From assembly GCA_030704615.1 (NCBI GenBank), contig CM060731.1:9116001-9180000 (forward strand): a DNA stretch of 64,000 nt, read 5' to 3'. The stretch comes from Takakia lepidozioides (Eukaryota; Streptophyta; Takakiopsida; Takakiales; Takakiaceae). This document shows positions 33,840-47,469 of this stretch, one piece after another. Each line of letters begins with the position of its first letter. The first letter of the stretch is position 1. The translations under genes and the position numbers were made by a program. The notes beneath the pieces were generated by a model. It did no database searches and was not told the origin of the DNA. It saw only the letters and a list, made by a program, of their open reading frames with translations.

Positions 33840-36040
33840 TTTTTTTTCAATAATTTTTTGGCTTCAGAATTGGATCTCCCATATACAAACCTAAAGAATT
33901 TTGGCTGCTCACCTATTTACTAAAGTTCATTCTCCTCTTGTAAACAAGCACTATATTTAATAATTGAAAACATGTCATGAACCCTTGTAATTCCAACATT
34001 TGTTGGAGCCAACAATTTAGCTCATCTGATAGCTTGTTTGTAGTTAACTTGACTTTACGACATCAAAAAATATATTGAAATGTCTCCAAGATATTCTTTG
34101 AACAAGTATCTGGTTTTTATTGAGCGGAGAATTCTTCCCATATTGTGAAGTATGGTTTATAATATTGTAGTCCCGATCTATGTTAATTAGCACATTGATG
34201 CATAAATGTACATCGATAGTTTATTTTTACCTCTTTGGCAAATATGTCTCTCCAAGTTTCTTTTGCACTTGTAGCATAGAAGGTCAACAAACTTTTGCAG
34301 GTCAAATACTCTCTCTCAAATCTTCAATGCTCATGTCGATTGCATAACCACAATGCTTCCGTCAAGAATTAAACACATTACTAACTTGTTGTAATTCAAC
34401 ATGGATGCTTTGCTTTTGTGTCGACCACCATCACTCATGAATATATTTGAAACTTCTTTCGCATCCATTATCCAACCATAATACTATTGCATTTGTTTTT
34501 CTTAAAAACCTGATGTACCGTTATCGAACTCTTATGGTAACTTGTGGTGTCAGTACTTTACCCCGACAGACTACTAATGACCATAACTAAAGCAACATGG
34601 TTGCCCAAACCTCTCCCAGACTGGAAAGTGCCCATATATCCACACATTAGGCGTCCGATTGACACAACGACCCCCATGAGATATTTGGTTTGGGTACAAT
34701 GGGTGATATCCAACATAAAAGTATGTGGCTTTTGCATCCATGACCACTTGGCAGCCTTGTGCGGGCTATCTGTTGGATCAATTGGAATCACTTGATCTTC
34801 CTAGACCACCAATTTTTATCATTATAATTGCTTGGTGAACTGATCATGTACTGGATATATTCATCAGTAGATCGAACATCTATATATCATCAACAATATC
34901 ATGAGATGGAAGAGTTCAATTTCATTGAAGGTTCAGTTAGATTCCACAATGATTTAACACATAGAATCCATTTGATAACTAGAGATTGAAATTATAAATG
35001 AGTTTTGTGATGTTCAACATGAATAGTTTGTTTCGGGAGGTTCACAACGACCTCGAGCAAAATGACTAAGGTCAATTTGATCAACATAATCCAAGGAATG
35101 TGTACAATTTGAACACAATATTATCTTTTTAGACAAACGAATCATTCAAGTGAGTCTTACCAACATAATCACACCTTATGAGATATTTCCTCCCTCAATA
35201 TTACCATAGGTAGAGAACTCTTTTTTTTTTCCCCACTAGTGCATATTTTCAAATCATCATCGGTGTTTCTTTTCCCAACCATCAACTGATATTTTGTTTG
35301 CAACAACACATGTGATAAACTCAAAGCCCAAGATGGACCACTCAAAAGCATCAGACCCTTCTACAACATTTACGCAAAGGTGTAGATTACTCACAATGCA
35401 TTTTCTTTGCATATTATCATTCCAGGTTTGGAACCTTTGCAAAACCCACCACGCTTATCTGGAGCATCAGTAGATGTTTACCTCATAATGTTTTCATTAT
35501 CAAAGATGATGAAAATGATGAAAACAGAGCAAGCTGAGCAAAAACACAAACAAAATAAATTAGGGCTGCAATGAGAAGAGCCTGATATAAAACCCTAGTA
35601 CCTACACAAGAGAAATACAAATTGATGTTATATTGGCTGCAAGGATTGGTAAGAAAATGGAGAGATATAACAAACCAATATAGTAAGAAGAGACTTCCGT
35701 TGAGACGTATATAGCCAAGAGAATAAAAACAAATCTAGCACTCTCTACAAAAGAAGCAAGAGTCCACAAATCAATGCTACTGCTAGCAAGCAAGAGAAAA
35801 AATGGCCATAGCCAGCAGTCTCAAAGGAGCAGAAGAGAAGATAACTATGGATGAAAAATGACGAATAAAACATTTTTGGATGAACTTTTTGAAAAACAAA
35901 ACGCATTTGGGACGGCGTGGGCTTCCCTTTGCTCTACGGCGCTCCGGCAAAGTGTAGTGGAGAAAGCTCAAGACGTATTCTAGAGCATTGACAGCTATAA
36001 TTCTGTCCCTCACGACTGCAGAGCTGAGTAGAGATCAATG
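33840..36040 (-). other. AT-rich stretch with scattered minus-strand coding traces
   Basis: Minus-strand pieces such as CWLQQMLELQGFMTCFQLLN (about 33950-34020), SDGGRHKSKASMLNYNKL (about 34380-34430), HTFMLDITHCTQTKYLM (about 34680-34730) and CVNVVEGSDAFEWSILGFEF (about 35300-35370) have balanced composition but no joined frame. They may be parts of one old gene or element reading leftward. No family is recognised. Confidence 0.25.
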
Positions 36041-36997
36041 GGTAGGTAATCCTTGTGTCACATGATGGACACCAGACATGCACATCATGGTTTTGTCAGT
36101 AGCAGGAGACACGCAAGTGAGTTGAGCAACTTGAGATGTTTAGTATGTTTATGCTGCTTGTTTGTATCATATGAACAAGACTCCCTGGAAAGAAAGATTG
36201 ACAATCCCATTGATCAAAGAGAGCATCGTGATCTTTCGCACAATAAATGCATGTGTAGATTTTCTGCTGAGTCCCATTTCTGTCTGGGGAAATGCATCAA
36301 TAAGATTATCACCAAGCCTACTCCAGGAGAATTTTTTTGGTGGAAAGCTTCAGCTGTGTGTCAACCATCGCGACATCTAGTCTTCTGGAGCATAAAAGGT
36401 GGCACCATCAAAGCATTGCAGAGCCTAAGAGGGAAGAGCTTAAGTGAGATGAAATTACGTCATATGAAGTCCAGGTAAAGCCCCACTGTGACCTTCCAAC
36501 TGTGGCAGCCGCATCTCCTTGCTTCCAATGGTACTAAACAGTGGTCCATGCAACGGGACCTGCAATCGTGGGAGCCTACAGGAAAATCGAACACCTTGTT
36601 CAATCCATGTAGTAGCATTTATCGTAGAAAATGATTCTTGTGGTAGAGGCATGCTGCATCCTGGACGGCGTACACACATTGGCAGGCCACCACCTGTCAA
36701 CACTTGCTCCCCTGCTGACAAATCTGGTTATCATGCATAGCCACCAGTAAAAAGCTTGATAGAGTTCATAACCAGAGCTCCACCTTGTACACTATACGAG
36801 GATATATAATTGCTGCTGAATATCCCTGAGGGGGAGTGATACAGGAAGTGCATAAGGAAGAAACCACTTTTGGAGGCATGACACAATATTTTACAGCTCT
36901 ACACAAATACAACCTTTGAGTCACAGTGCGGTAGGTTCACATTAGCTGTTGATAGTTCAAAATGTACACAGGATAAACTGAGACTTTCCATTTCTGT
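36041..36997. other. 3' flank of the HUA2-like gene
   Basis: No gene is supported. Two overlapping frames of 70-140 residues (36053-36478) lack domains. The region just right of the stop at 36998 probably holds the HUA2-like 3' untranslated region. Confidence 0.35.
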
Positions 36998-39900
36998 TCA
37001 AGGAACAGGAAAGGTATCCTCATTAAGGGACCAACCTGCCACTGGTAAGGAGGCTGTGCTGGCAGCACTTGTTAAACCTCCATACTCAGATTTGCTTATG
37101 TGTGATTCTGCCGTGCTACCAGTACCCCCATACTCCTGGTGCTGTTGGTGCAGTGCTTCCCGAACAACATCAGCTGGAAGCTCTTCTTTACCTCCTGCTG
37201 TTGATGGGAACGACTCTTGCCATGAGAATTGTGCAGAAAAAGGAGGACGGAGAAAGGGTGGCCTACCCTGGACAAGGCTTGTATGCCCATGCCGAAAGGA
37301 GTGTGCAAGTGGACTAGATTGATGTACCATTGTCCGGGTCTTCTGACCGACAACATAGGAAGACGTTGATACGTAAGAAGGCAAGTTTAGTCGGGAACCG
37401 GCACGTGGCATCATGTAGGGTGACGGAGAGCTCAACATGGTCTCTGCCCCTGTGGCTGAATTGGCCATCCGGTTAGGTAGCTCTTGTATAAATCCTGCAT
37501 TAAATTGACCAGGTCGCAGTGAAACACTGGGCTTTGGTTGATCAGCCAGCTGAATGATTCCATTGTTCGATCCACTGCGCTGCTGTGACCGCCCTGTGCT
37601 TGATTCACCAGGTTTCTCACAGAATATGAACTTCATTTCAAGGGACTCCTGGAGATATCCAGTGTTTGTCTGACTGGGCTGTGCACTTGATGGCTGAGAG
37701 AAACCAGTATATGCTGTTGGTGCACATGGCGTTTTAGTTGGTTGGTGGAAACTCCCATCCTGTGACAACGGAACCATGACAGGAGCAGCTTGAGTAAACT
37801 GCTCACAAACATGACGAGAGGGAGCCATATACAGCTGCTGCAAGGCTGGCAGTGATGGTTCTGGGCATAATGGAGGAGGGGGAGGCGGAGGAGAGGGAGG
37901 TGGGGATGCTGGCAAAGGGGGAGGTGATGGAAGTCGGGGGGAGGGCCCACAGGAAGAGGAGGTTGCCTTGCAGGAAAGATCCTCCCTGCCACAAGTTGCT
38001 GCTCCTTTGGTGTGATTGGCTCAAGTTCGCCGGTGGGAGACACATCCTCCATCTCAAGCTCGCCATCTACATCTTCAAGAAAATGATGACGTCTTTCAAC
38101 AGATGTGTGTAGATCCTGTGCGGTCTGCTCTACCTCATTTGCCATGGTTGGGAGTGTGCTACTAGGTGTAGGCTCCAATATTCTCCCATAGATGCTGACC
38201 TCCTCCTCCTCCTCCTCGTATGTCTGTGCAATGAGAGAGAAGCCTGGTATGGACAAAGTTGCATTGCTGCAAAAGCCACAGAGCACAATCAGAAAGTAGT
38301 GCCTAAACTAAAAGTGAACCATAAACTTTAGAAACTAATACACATTCTAGTCAACAAACAATTTCACCATCATCTCAATTTAGTGCTGAAGCACCTTCCA
38401 AAGACGGGTGTTCTGTAGGAAAATGAAATAAAATTGATCATACAAGTCTAACCAAAGAGCAGGTAGTGATCCCCCGACCATTACTGGAGTCACTGCTCAT
38501 CTATATTCATGTTGTAACTATACCATAATATTAACTAGTATTTTTCTTGAAAAGTCTCCCAATAGAACTCTTCTGTGCCGCTCAGGTTCTTGTAACAAAA
38601 GCACCACCACTTCCCTGGGGGACTCACTAAGGAGACCACATTCTTTAAGCCTCGACACTAGGCGAGTTTTAGCGAGTTTTCTTCTGCCATACCCAATAAC
38701 AACCAATGGCGACTACTGTCAAGCATAAGAAACAAACCCGAATTCAGCTTACCTCCCATACTCATCCACAAGAATGCCCTCCATTTCCCTTACAGGATCA
38801 TCCACTGCCCGCTGAGAACGAAAAATGTGGTGTGTCCCATTCCCCTCTGTCACTTTGTCATCATTATGAGATTCTATCTCATTCACAAAGTGCCGAATGA
38901 CTGGTTTTGGCATTATGCTCCGCTCCTGCCACAACTTGAGCACCTGCACAACACCACACTCTATGCTTTGATTCAGAATTTCACAATCCGGATATCAAAA
39001 TATCATATCAGCAAGTTATTGCAAGTTCTCTCCTGCACTAGAGCAGTGTTGGGGGTATTACAGAGTCATAAACAATGTACAGTAGTGGTAGAAGCCATGT
39101 GGCCAGTCTTGCAGAAAAATGGTGGAGAAGTTTCTTGTTTCCATAAAACTCTACTGCCTGAAAAAAGTCGAGTACCTTCAAACACTGCTTGCGATTCTCA
39201 CGAGCCACACTCCCTGGTGGTGCAGCTGCACTCAGTAATCGGGGCAAGACAGCTTGCACTACAGACAGATATGCTAATACTGCAAGGATACACAAACAGC
39301 ACCCAGCATTCAACATTCGTGAAAACTGATCAACCATTATTCCTTGTTCAATAAGTTGTTATTCTGCAAAAAAATGATTGCTTGAGCTGTTTGCCAATTG
39401 GATACTTCAGACATGCCCTCTTGCCTTCTTCAGGTGAATTTGCAATACATCAAAACATACTCAACTGTGCCACTGGTCTACAGTAATCCGCTCTAGACTT
39501 GTAACAATGACTTCAATTTCAATGTACAGTTGGGAGTTACAAATCTCGTAGTTCTGCGAGAGTCCAACTTGGACTCACAATTAGAGTTAAACATACCTTT
39601 AGTACTGTGTGCAATCTGAGTGATTGAATCAACTAGAAACCAAAAGTCGACCCGCCGATGAAAGCTTGGCTCAATTTCCAGCTTCTGGATAATCACTTCA
39701 ACAATCTGCACCACCACCAGTAGACATCTCAATATTCCCTTGCTGCAATTAATCATAGGAACTAGGCAGATCATAGCAAGCAATTCTTCCTTCTCTGTTC
39801 TTCCTTCTTCCATCGATATTAGAAATCTACACCTTCATTGCTGTCAAGTCTAGCATTCCAGAAGTGATTTCTTCACTAGACTGCAACACAGATGTCAAAG

Positions 39901-42838
39901 GGATTTCAAGAGAGGGGGAGACAAAATGTCTGTGTGTTGTTCACCTGATCAGCGATACCATGCTTGGCACAGTCCATGGCCTGTCGCGTTGCCCGCCCAA
40001 TGCTATCCTTTGTCCGAGAAAGAGTCTCCAGCATCCCCACAAAAGTATCCCGAGCCACAGTTGCTTCTGTGTCAACAAGCCCCTCTATTGAACCTGCCAG
40101 TGAGGCAGAACCGGTTCTATCTTCCACACCAAGATTCCATCCCCAATGTCGAAAACTCTCCCCCTTGGAGGCTGCTCCCAGGTCAGGAAGTTCAGAGTAA
40201 GAATCAGACCTCTTTGGTATATCCTTGGGTGTTACAACAGCTGCTTGCCCATGGGGAATTGGTGATGCGATCCTTGAGCTTCCTTGTTTCTGTAAAGGGG
40301 AGGGGCTAGATCCCAGTCCAATAGCTAACTTTGCTAGGTCTGCAGCAGCTCCACCTGAGCTGTGACGGGCTCGTTGCTTTGCTTGGGCTGCTGCAATTAG
40401 GACCTTCATTGAAGCAGATGAGTCCCCCTCTCTCTTCAAACCACTCCTTTTCTCATTTGCAGGGGCGACACTGTTAGTGAATCACACAAGTAGTGCTCAG
40501 AAACTGAAATTAAATAAATAAAGGTCTATCATGCCAGGGTGCCAGAGTAATGGAGTTAACTTCAATACTTTATCTAGAGAAAGACAATGGCTAAGATTCA
40601 TTATGACAAGCTGTAAGACACTCACAAATTTGTTATGGTCGAGTCTTCCAAGTGCACCCTTGCCAAAGATGGAGACAAGCCTCCAATCCCAACTGATGTG
40701 ACCGCTCCATTGACTCCCCCTGTTTCAGACGTTGTAATACCCACCAAGCCGCTCGCTTTCTCAAGGGCTGCTTCAAAACTTGCTTTCCCAACAAGGGTTG
40801 GGCTTGCAGACGGTTTTGAAATAGTGGCTCCACCCTCTGTGTTCCCACTGGCAGGGCTACTTGCTGGCATTGCCAGATTCTTTTGTATGTAGCTTGAGCT
40901 GAGAGTCTTTCCTTTTAGGTGCCTTAATCTTGCTTCACACTTCACATTTCGGGCCTTCCCAGGATACCCACTTCTTCTTACTTTTCCTGGAACACTAACC
41001 AATGCTTGAGTCCCTTTACCAGGGGATTCTCCACTATGAAGCCTATCTGACATCCCAGAATCCATAACACCATTTTCCAGACTACCAGGCCTACCTACAG
41101 CAGATTCTAAGAGGTCTGAAGCAAATGCAGCACTTTTCGATGTTGCCATTTCCAAGGCTGCTTCCCCACCCTCCCTGCTAGAGGTCTCAGAATCGATCCC
41201 AGCAACAGTATCTCTAGATTCCCCCTCATGAGCACCAATTTCACCACCTAACTGCTGCCCTTCAGCCTCCTCGGGTTGCACTGTATTGCCTGTGGAAACT
41301 TCTGCTTCACCTGTGCTCACAGAGTGATAAGAATATTTCCGACGCTTTATAGGGGAAAGGAGAGCGTCACCATGAGTTCCTTTCCTAATTCGATTATGTT
41401 CTAATTCAGGTGGTAAACTACTGCCTTTTCCTCCAATACCACTCCACTTTGATTGCTGCATTGGATTTGGTGATTTTTTCTCTAAGCTGATCCCTTTCAA
41501 GCTTAAACGATCGGCTCTAACATGCTTGTGTTTCTCTTCTGCAAACGAGTCTTCTCTGCACAATTCCTTGTCATGCTCAAGGGATGGGCTGTATGGTTCC
41601 TTATCCTTAAAAACCCTAGCCTTCTTCAACAAGGGTAAATGCTCATCGGCCTCATGTCTTGCTTTTGCGCCTGGACCAGACCTATCCCCTGTCAGTGGTT
41701 TACCGATACCACTTGAAACTGCATCTATACCCTGTGCAATAGACTCCTTGACTTCCCCTTCAACATTAGTGGGCCTTCGCCGTTTCACAGAGTTGTCCCC
41801 TTTGAAGTGAATATTAACCTTCTTGCCACCAAAAGAGCCCGGAGAGGATGACTGAACTATCCTCTCTGATGGAACAGCACCAGACTTACCAGAGTTATCA
41901 CCTTTCTCCTGTGAGATGGTGGTTTTCCCTTCCTGCCAGATACAGAAAACTGTCAATCACCCGATAGACAATTTTCTGCATTCACAAGCTAGAGACCAAT
42001 GTTATGCAGGACAGAATTTCACCTGGCTTGTGTTTTGGAGGAACTCTTTCTTCTTCCCCTTAATGTCCGGATGTGCCTCTGTGAAGACGCCCTGGGTACC
42101 CTTTTTTTGCAGTCTGGATTGAAGGCCCTCGACTGGCACACTTTCTCGCTTGACACTGACTCTGGGGTTGCATTTCTTCAAATGAGCTCCTCCTTTTTTG
42201 GGGCGATTGCCAGAAGGAGATGAAAAGCCCCCAAGCTCATTGACATTGGCGGGGTGAACACTGTGTCCGTTACACAGACTTGTGTCCAGACCACCAACTC
42301 CTTCCCCATCCGCCTGCCTGCACGCATGTCCAGACTGTGAACCCAATAGCCTCCTCTCCCCATCCAAGGAGGAATGCTGATTGGCCTTTGTTGATTTGCC
42401 ACCTCTATATTCTCGCCGTCTTTTCATCCCAACCTCACTTGTCTCAGCATTGAAACCTGCTGTGCCATCAGCTTTGTCTTGGTAAAAAGCGTCATCAACT
42501 TCCTGTTGACTGCCCTGCCCCTGACGGCCAGTTGTCCTACAGTGAACTGCTTTCTTTTTCTTCCTTCCCCCTTGTTCAGTGGCAGCAGTGCTGTCACTTC
42601 CATTTTGCACTTCTGTTGAGAAGATTTGGCTCATTTCAGCACCCAACTTAATTCTTCGAAGAGCTTCACAAGCAGCCCGTCTCCTTCGACTAACCGCAAA
42701 ATCAGAGTTTTCAAACTCAGATGCACTCTTTGCTCTATTTTGGTCATCTGTTAACAACTTCAGCTTTTCTACCCTCTTTCCACCCTCTTGCTTCATCGGA
42801 TCCAGACTCCAGTTGCCTTCGAAAGAGAGAGTAAGCTC
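36998..42838 (-). CDS. HUA2-like pre-mRNA processing factor (5' exons missing, one frameshift)
   Basis: Minus-strand exons with GT/AG ends: 42838-42023, 41932-40626, 40470-39945, 39880-39833, 39705-39597, 39279-39176, 38943-38753, 38266-36998. The first two are basic, Ser-rich, low-complexity (VSRRRRAACEALRR). Exons 3-7 encode an RPR/CID-like domain: LETLSRTKDSIGRATRQAM, KLEIEPSFHRRVDFWFLVDS, VLPRLLSAAAPPGSVARENR, LKLWQERSIMPKPVIRHFV, then RAVDDPVREMEGILVDEYG. The last exon has EDVDGELEMEDVSP and a long Pro-rich C-terminus. HUA2 and its relatives act in nuclear pre-mRNA processing of flowering and organ-identity transcripts in Arabidopsis; the CID-like fold binds the RNA polymerase II tail. 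The expected N-terminal PWWP exon was not found upstream. The last exon changes frame in a C-run near 37915-37960, which is either a sequence error or a real lesion. Confidence 0.88.
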
Positions 42839-45200
42839 AACCTGCTGGTTACCATGTCAACTTGATCAGATCTTCTTGCATCAATCACGATCTTCAATCT
42901 CTTCTCTCCACTATATCTTCTTCTACTTCAAAATCACTAAAGCAGAAGTCTATGCTCCTAAAGAACTATGTTATTTTTCTCTTCAAAGTATCCAGACAGC
43001 GCAGTCTGTATCTATCTTGTAGGTCGATATTTCTTTCAGCGAAGTGAGGATTAGCAGTGGTGCGCTGCCGTCTTGATTAGTACATACAATTTGCTCTCTG
43101 CTCCATATTGAAATCCAGAATCTCACTGGGTGCAGAAGCCACTGCAACAGCAAGAAATGGGTCATAATATGAGGTAGAATAAAAGGAGAACTATTACTGC
43201 AAGAGAAAAGCAAACTGAAAATTTATCAAGCTTGCTCTCCTGGGCCAAAGTGTGTGAGAAGGGTATTCTGGCCATAGGAAATTTTCCACATGATTGCCGA
43301 CATACAAACCAAACCTTTCGGACTTTCTCTCACAAGTTCGATTAAACTTCTGCAACAAGGAGGGTATGAATATGGTGGTGCAAAGTGTGCATTCTTTTGC
43401 AAAGTTGGAAAACATTGTCAACACAGTAAGCTTGACAAGGATTAAGTAAGGAAAGCCTGTGAATTTTACTCCAGCACTGCAGCTAAGAAATGAGGTAAAC
43501 CTGTCCATGTAAACTCAAGCCTACCAGCCGAGAATACAATATATTTGCAATCCGTCCTAAGAAACCAAAGCACTTCTGCCAGAGAAAAAGATTACAGCAC
43601 TGCAAATAAATGATCCATGCATCTGCAACTTCTTGGCAGGAAAACAGGCCAAGAAGGTGAACTCTTGGCAATGTGAGTGTGAAGGTCAATCTCAGCCAAG
43701 CAAAGACCCTGTAGCGGTCTGTACAGCAATGACTGAGCCCAAAACCCAGATCTTTCCCAATTGAGGATGTAAAAGAGACTCCTTAAGAAAACCAGGAGAA
43801 AGGAGCGAAATTGTTGTGTGTCGGAAAACCTCAAAACACGACGATCCGTAGGGCGGATGGATGTCGCCCAAAGGTTGACACACAAAACAACTCGGACTGC
43901 AATTTGCAAGAATAACAGGATGCGCGAAAACCACACCTACCCGTGTATGAGCCCCTCCGTTGACAAGGACTAGGTCTCTACCATTCCAAATGCTCGAATT
44001 CCCTTAAACGCCCCCAATAACTGTTCCTCGTAGTCGCTCCTTTGCAACTCCACATCGTTTCTTACACCCCATCTCCATAAATGCACCCCAATTGCAAAGT
44101 TCGATCTATCCCCAAGCAACCTTTACAAATTGCGTACGCACAAATTACGTCAGCCTGCAAATTGCACCTGCCCTACGAGTATGTTCCCAGTTGTTTTCCC
44201 AACAACAAAGCGGAATTCCGCTCTCGCAACAGAAACCACAATTTCGATCATCGAACAGGCAGCGATGGTGCTTCCCTAAGACAAATTACAAGACAGGAGC
44301 AATTGCAAGAACGCTGACTCAGATCATACAAACTCATCACAAAGTCAATTCGTCCTTCCCTAACCACTACATCCGTCCTGCATGCCACTATCTACGCAAA
44401 GGCATGTCTAACTACAGGCCTCGACGCTCAACAAGCCCGGCAAAGAGAGGCACCTGAGAGTCAATCGCGATCGCCATCGTAGTCCCGGCCCGCAGAATAT
44501 GCCGCTCATCTTTGTCGGTACAGACTGCTTCAAGAACGCCTCCCATAAATGAACTCCACACACATTTAACACCCCTGCATAAATGAGGCTGCACCCCCAA
44601 AAACAACAAAAAAGGGATCCTAAAATAACAAAAGGTTCCCCCAAAAACTGTCCTGCATGTTTTTCGTCCAGAAACAGAAAAAATAATAGCGATAGACAAC
44701 CCTTTAATATAAGTACTTCGTTTACTCTAACAAATATGATAAGGTAACGCCTTTCCCTTTAAAAAAACAAAGAGAAAAGGAAAAAAGAAAAAACGCCTAG
44801 GCTGCATTTGGAAGGGGGGATCTACCCTTCAAACCTCAGGCTTGGTGGGTAGGCTAATAGGTAAGTCTTCCCATGGTGTGGGAGGCTCTTTGCATTCTGA
44901 GTCTTGCATGAGCATGTAAGTAATGTCTCTTCCTTATCGACCAGGCTTTCGTTGAGAGGTGGGATCAGTATTTGTTTTTCATCTTTCCAAAATCTCAGGC
45001 GGTGAATTCTACCCCATGTGGCGGGAATAACGAGGTAACAGGGTTAGAAACGTGGCTATATTCCAGGTGGCACGCTTTAACTGGTCACGTCGGAAAAATT
45101 AGGCACCGCGCTTTTGGCGAAATTTCTGGATTTTACCCTCCATAATTCCTTTGTACAAGTAGCTGACCCAATAATTTTCCAGGTCGAAATCTGGCGATTT
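42839..45200. other. Upstream region of the HUA2-like gene without a recognised exon
   Basis: The first visible HUA2-like exon starts with an acceptor, so at least one 5' exon should lie here or further right. Minus-strand frames around 43194-43508 and 43592-43936 were examined for a PWWP domain and do not match convincingly. An A-rich tail near 44760-44795 suggests a retroposon end. Confidence 0.4.
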
Positions 45201-45229
45201 TTCACCAGAATAAGGTCTGCATACTCATA

Positions 45230-45925
45230 CCACCCTCAACTTGGAGCTTTGATAATGAAATATGCAGACCCGTCCAACCGCAAATAGTTCCGCATATCTC
45301 TTGGATCCATTTGGAGGCTTGGATAATGAGAGGCATTTGTAGACTCCCATGCCGGAGGCACTTGCCAACGACAAATAGGTCTATATAAGTCACACTCAAC
45401 TTGGAACTTGGATAATGAAATATGTAAGTAGGCTCCTGCCAACCGCAAATAGTTGTACATTTCTCCTGGACCCATATGGAGCTTGGATAGTGAGATATGT
45501 AGAGTCTCATATCGCCTCATGTTTCGGTGCTCATGGCTACGTCGTGGTTATTTTTTCCTGGAACTCTTAATTTGATGAACAGGGCCTCCCTCCCCTTTAT
45601 CAAAAAAGAAAAATAGTAGAGTAAAGTCCCTGCGGGGAGCACTTGCCAGCCGCAAATCTCTCGAACCCATAGCACACTCACCTTGGAGCTTGGATAATGA
45701 AATATGCAGAGTCCCGCGCCGGGAGCACTTGCCAGCCGCAAATAGGTCTACATTTCTCCCGGACCCATAGCACACTCAACTGGGAGTTTGGATAATGAAA
45801 TATGTAACCACACTCCACCACTATTTTCACTCCCATGCTGGGGAGCGCTTGCCAACGGCAGCCGCAAATAGGTCTTCATAATGCCCGGACCCATAGCACA
45901 CTCAACAGGGAGCTTGGCCGCTGTA
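45230..45925 (-). repeat. Degenerate minisatellite with a unit of roughly 75-100 bp
   Basis: At least six units share gagcttggataatgaaatatg, then ccaaccgcaaatag, then cccatagcacactcaac in the same order, with insertions and deletions. One unit array is interrupted at about 45530-45620 by a retroposon-like 3' tail (ttaatttgatgaacagggcc, then cccctttatcaaaaaag). Minus-strand translations repeat HISLSKL, an artefact of the repeat. Confidence 0.7.
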
Positions 45926-47469
45926 TAGAGACTCCACAACTCTTTTTACATTTCTTTGATCAATGGGCAGCCATAAGCGAAGGAGGTTACCCAAGATACT
46001 CAAGTATCCGGGTTTAAGCATTTATGGACTTCAGCTACCCTCGAACATGAGAATGTACCAACTTCATGTGCCCTTTGCAAACACTATTCATGGAGGCAAG
46101 CAATAATAGAAAGAAAGACAAGTTATATCTGTCGTCCTGGCGAAGGTTAAAGTACGTATACGGTCAGCAGCCTTCAGCGAAGAATTGGGCCCCCGGAATA
46201 GGAAATAGCATCGACCAATAGCAGTAGAGAGGAAAGCTATGTTGTCCCATCTACCAGTCCTTATCCGTAGGATGTACCTGAACCTTCCCAATGGCGGCGG
46301 ATGTGAAGTAATTGGGCTCTAAGATTGTATTGCGGACCAAGAAAGAACGAGCTTCCGGACAAAGGAAAATAGAAAACAAGAGAAATGAAATGATACTTTG
46401 TAACGTCCGCAGGAGAAAAGTGGAGCCCCCAACAGCCAACCACCACTAGCATATGCAAGAGCTGAAGATGCAACTGAACTAAATGCTCAGAGGACAAAAA
46501 TCTTAGGCCTCTTCAGGCACTTACCAATTACCTTCTGCAAAGCCTGACAGTGAAGGTACGCTGTTTGCCTCAACTCCAGTCCTTCCATATCCTGAAAGCT
46601 TATATTTGCCAGCACTAAAGGCAAGCTAGCAGTGGTAAAGCTGCCTTGAGAGTAGCTAACAATTAAAAACCAAAACTCCTCATTCAGAATTGTGGACAGT
46701 TTACAAAATGGGCACTAAACATCTACAGAACAAAATAGAAGTTATATTTCTAAAGCCATGGATGCCAATCAGATCAAGTAAGAATTGTGGTTTCATTCAT
46801 ATGTACAGATCACATCCCAGGCAGCTACTTTGCAAATCTACACTCAAAGAGCCTGAGGACATAATTTCCTAGACTCCTATGCTGAACTCTGACCAAAAAG
46901 GCTCTGAAAATAAAACCTTACACAACATTCTGTGATGTTGTTCACAATAAGCTCCTAATCCTTAGAAAACTACCTCTAAAATGTGTTTCACACAAATGAG
47001 TTGAACCCTACCCAGGTACACTCGACCTGAAAGTACATCAGACAGCCAGTCTGCATCAGATATGCACACCGTATATTGGAGCATCCCTGGTTATCATGCC
47101 CAGTAATAAAAAGAAAGAAACTATAATGACATGCTGTTAGTGATAGAATGTCCCAAGGATGGATACATCCACCTAGAAAAAGACAAAAGGAGTTCATAAG
47201 AGTCTACAACTCTTCAGTAGAGGAGAAAATGGAGCAGAATCAGAGCAGTGGACACTGTAACAAACCTTTCCCCTCTGATCTCTTTCTCACTCACCGGCTC
47301 TCTGCACCTGGTTTGTTACTGATGCAAAAGAAAGCTCTTTCATATCAATGCAGACATGCTTACCGAGAAGTCAGCCACGCCATCTTTGAATCCCCAACTG
47401 AAGGCTCAACGAGAAAAAACTACAACTAAACCAATTACTCCATTTCAGTAGTGCCCAGATCACAGAAAT
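45926..47469. other. Intergenic stretch between ARG1-like and HUA2-like genes
   Basis: One minus-strand piece bounded by AG and GT (about 46635-46543) reads FQDMEGLELRQTAYLHCQAL and could be an exon, but it matches no family I know and no partner exon was found. The right end presumably includes the ARG1-like 3' untranslated region. Confidence 0.3.

Noticed and set aside
43592-43936. Minus-strand SPSWPVFLPR, considered as a PWWP core for the missing HUA2-like 5' exon
   Set aside because: Only the PSWPV string agrees; the surrounding hydrophobic pattern and downstream blocks of a PWWP domain are absent.
45202-45939. Repeated HISLSKL peptide frames
   Set aside because: These come from the minisatellite unit and have no other coding features.
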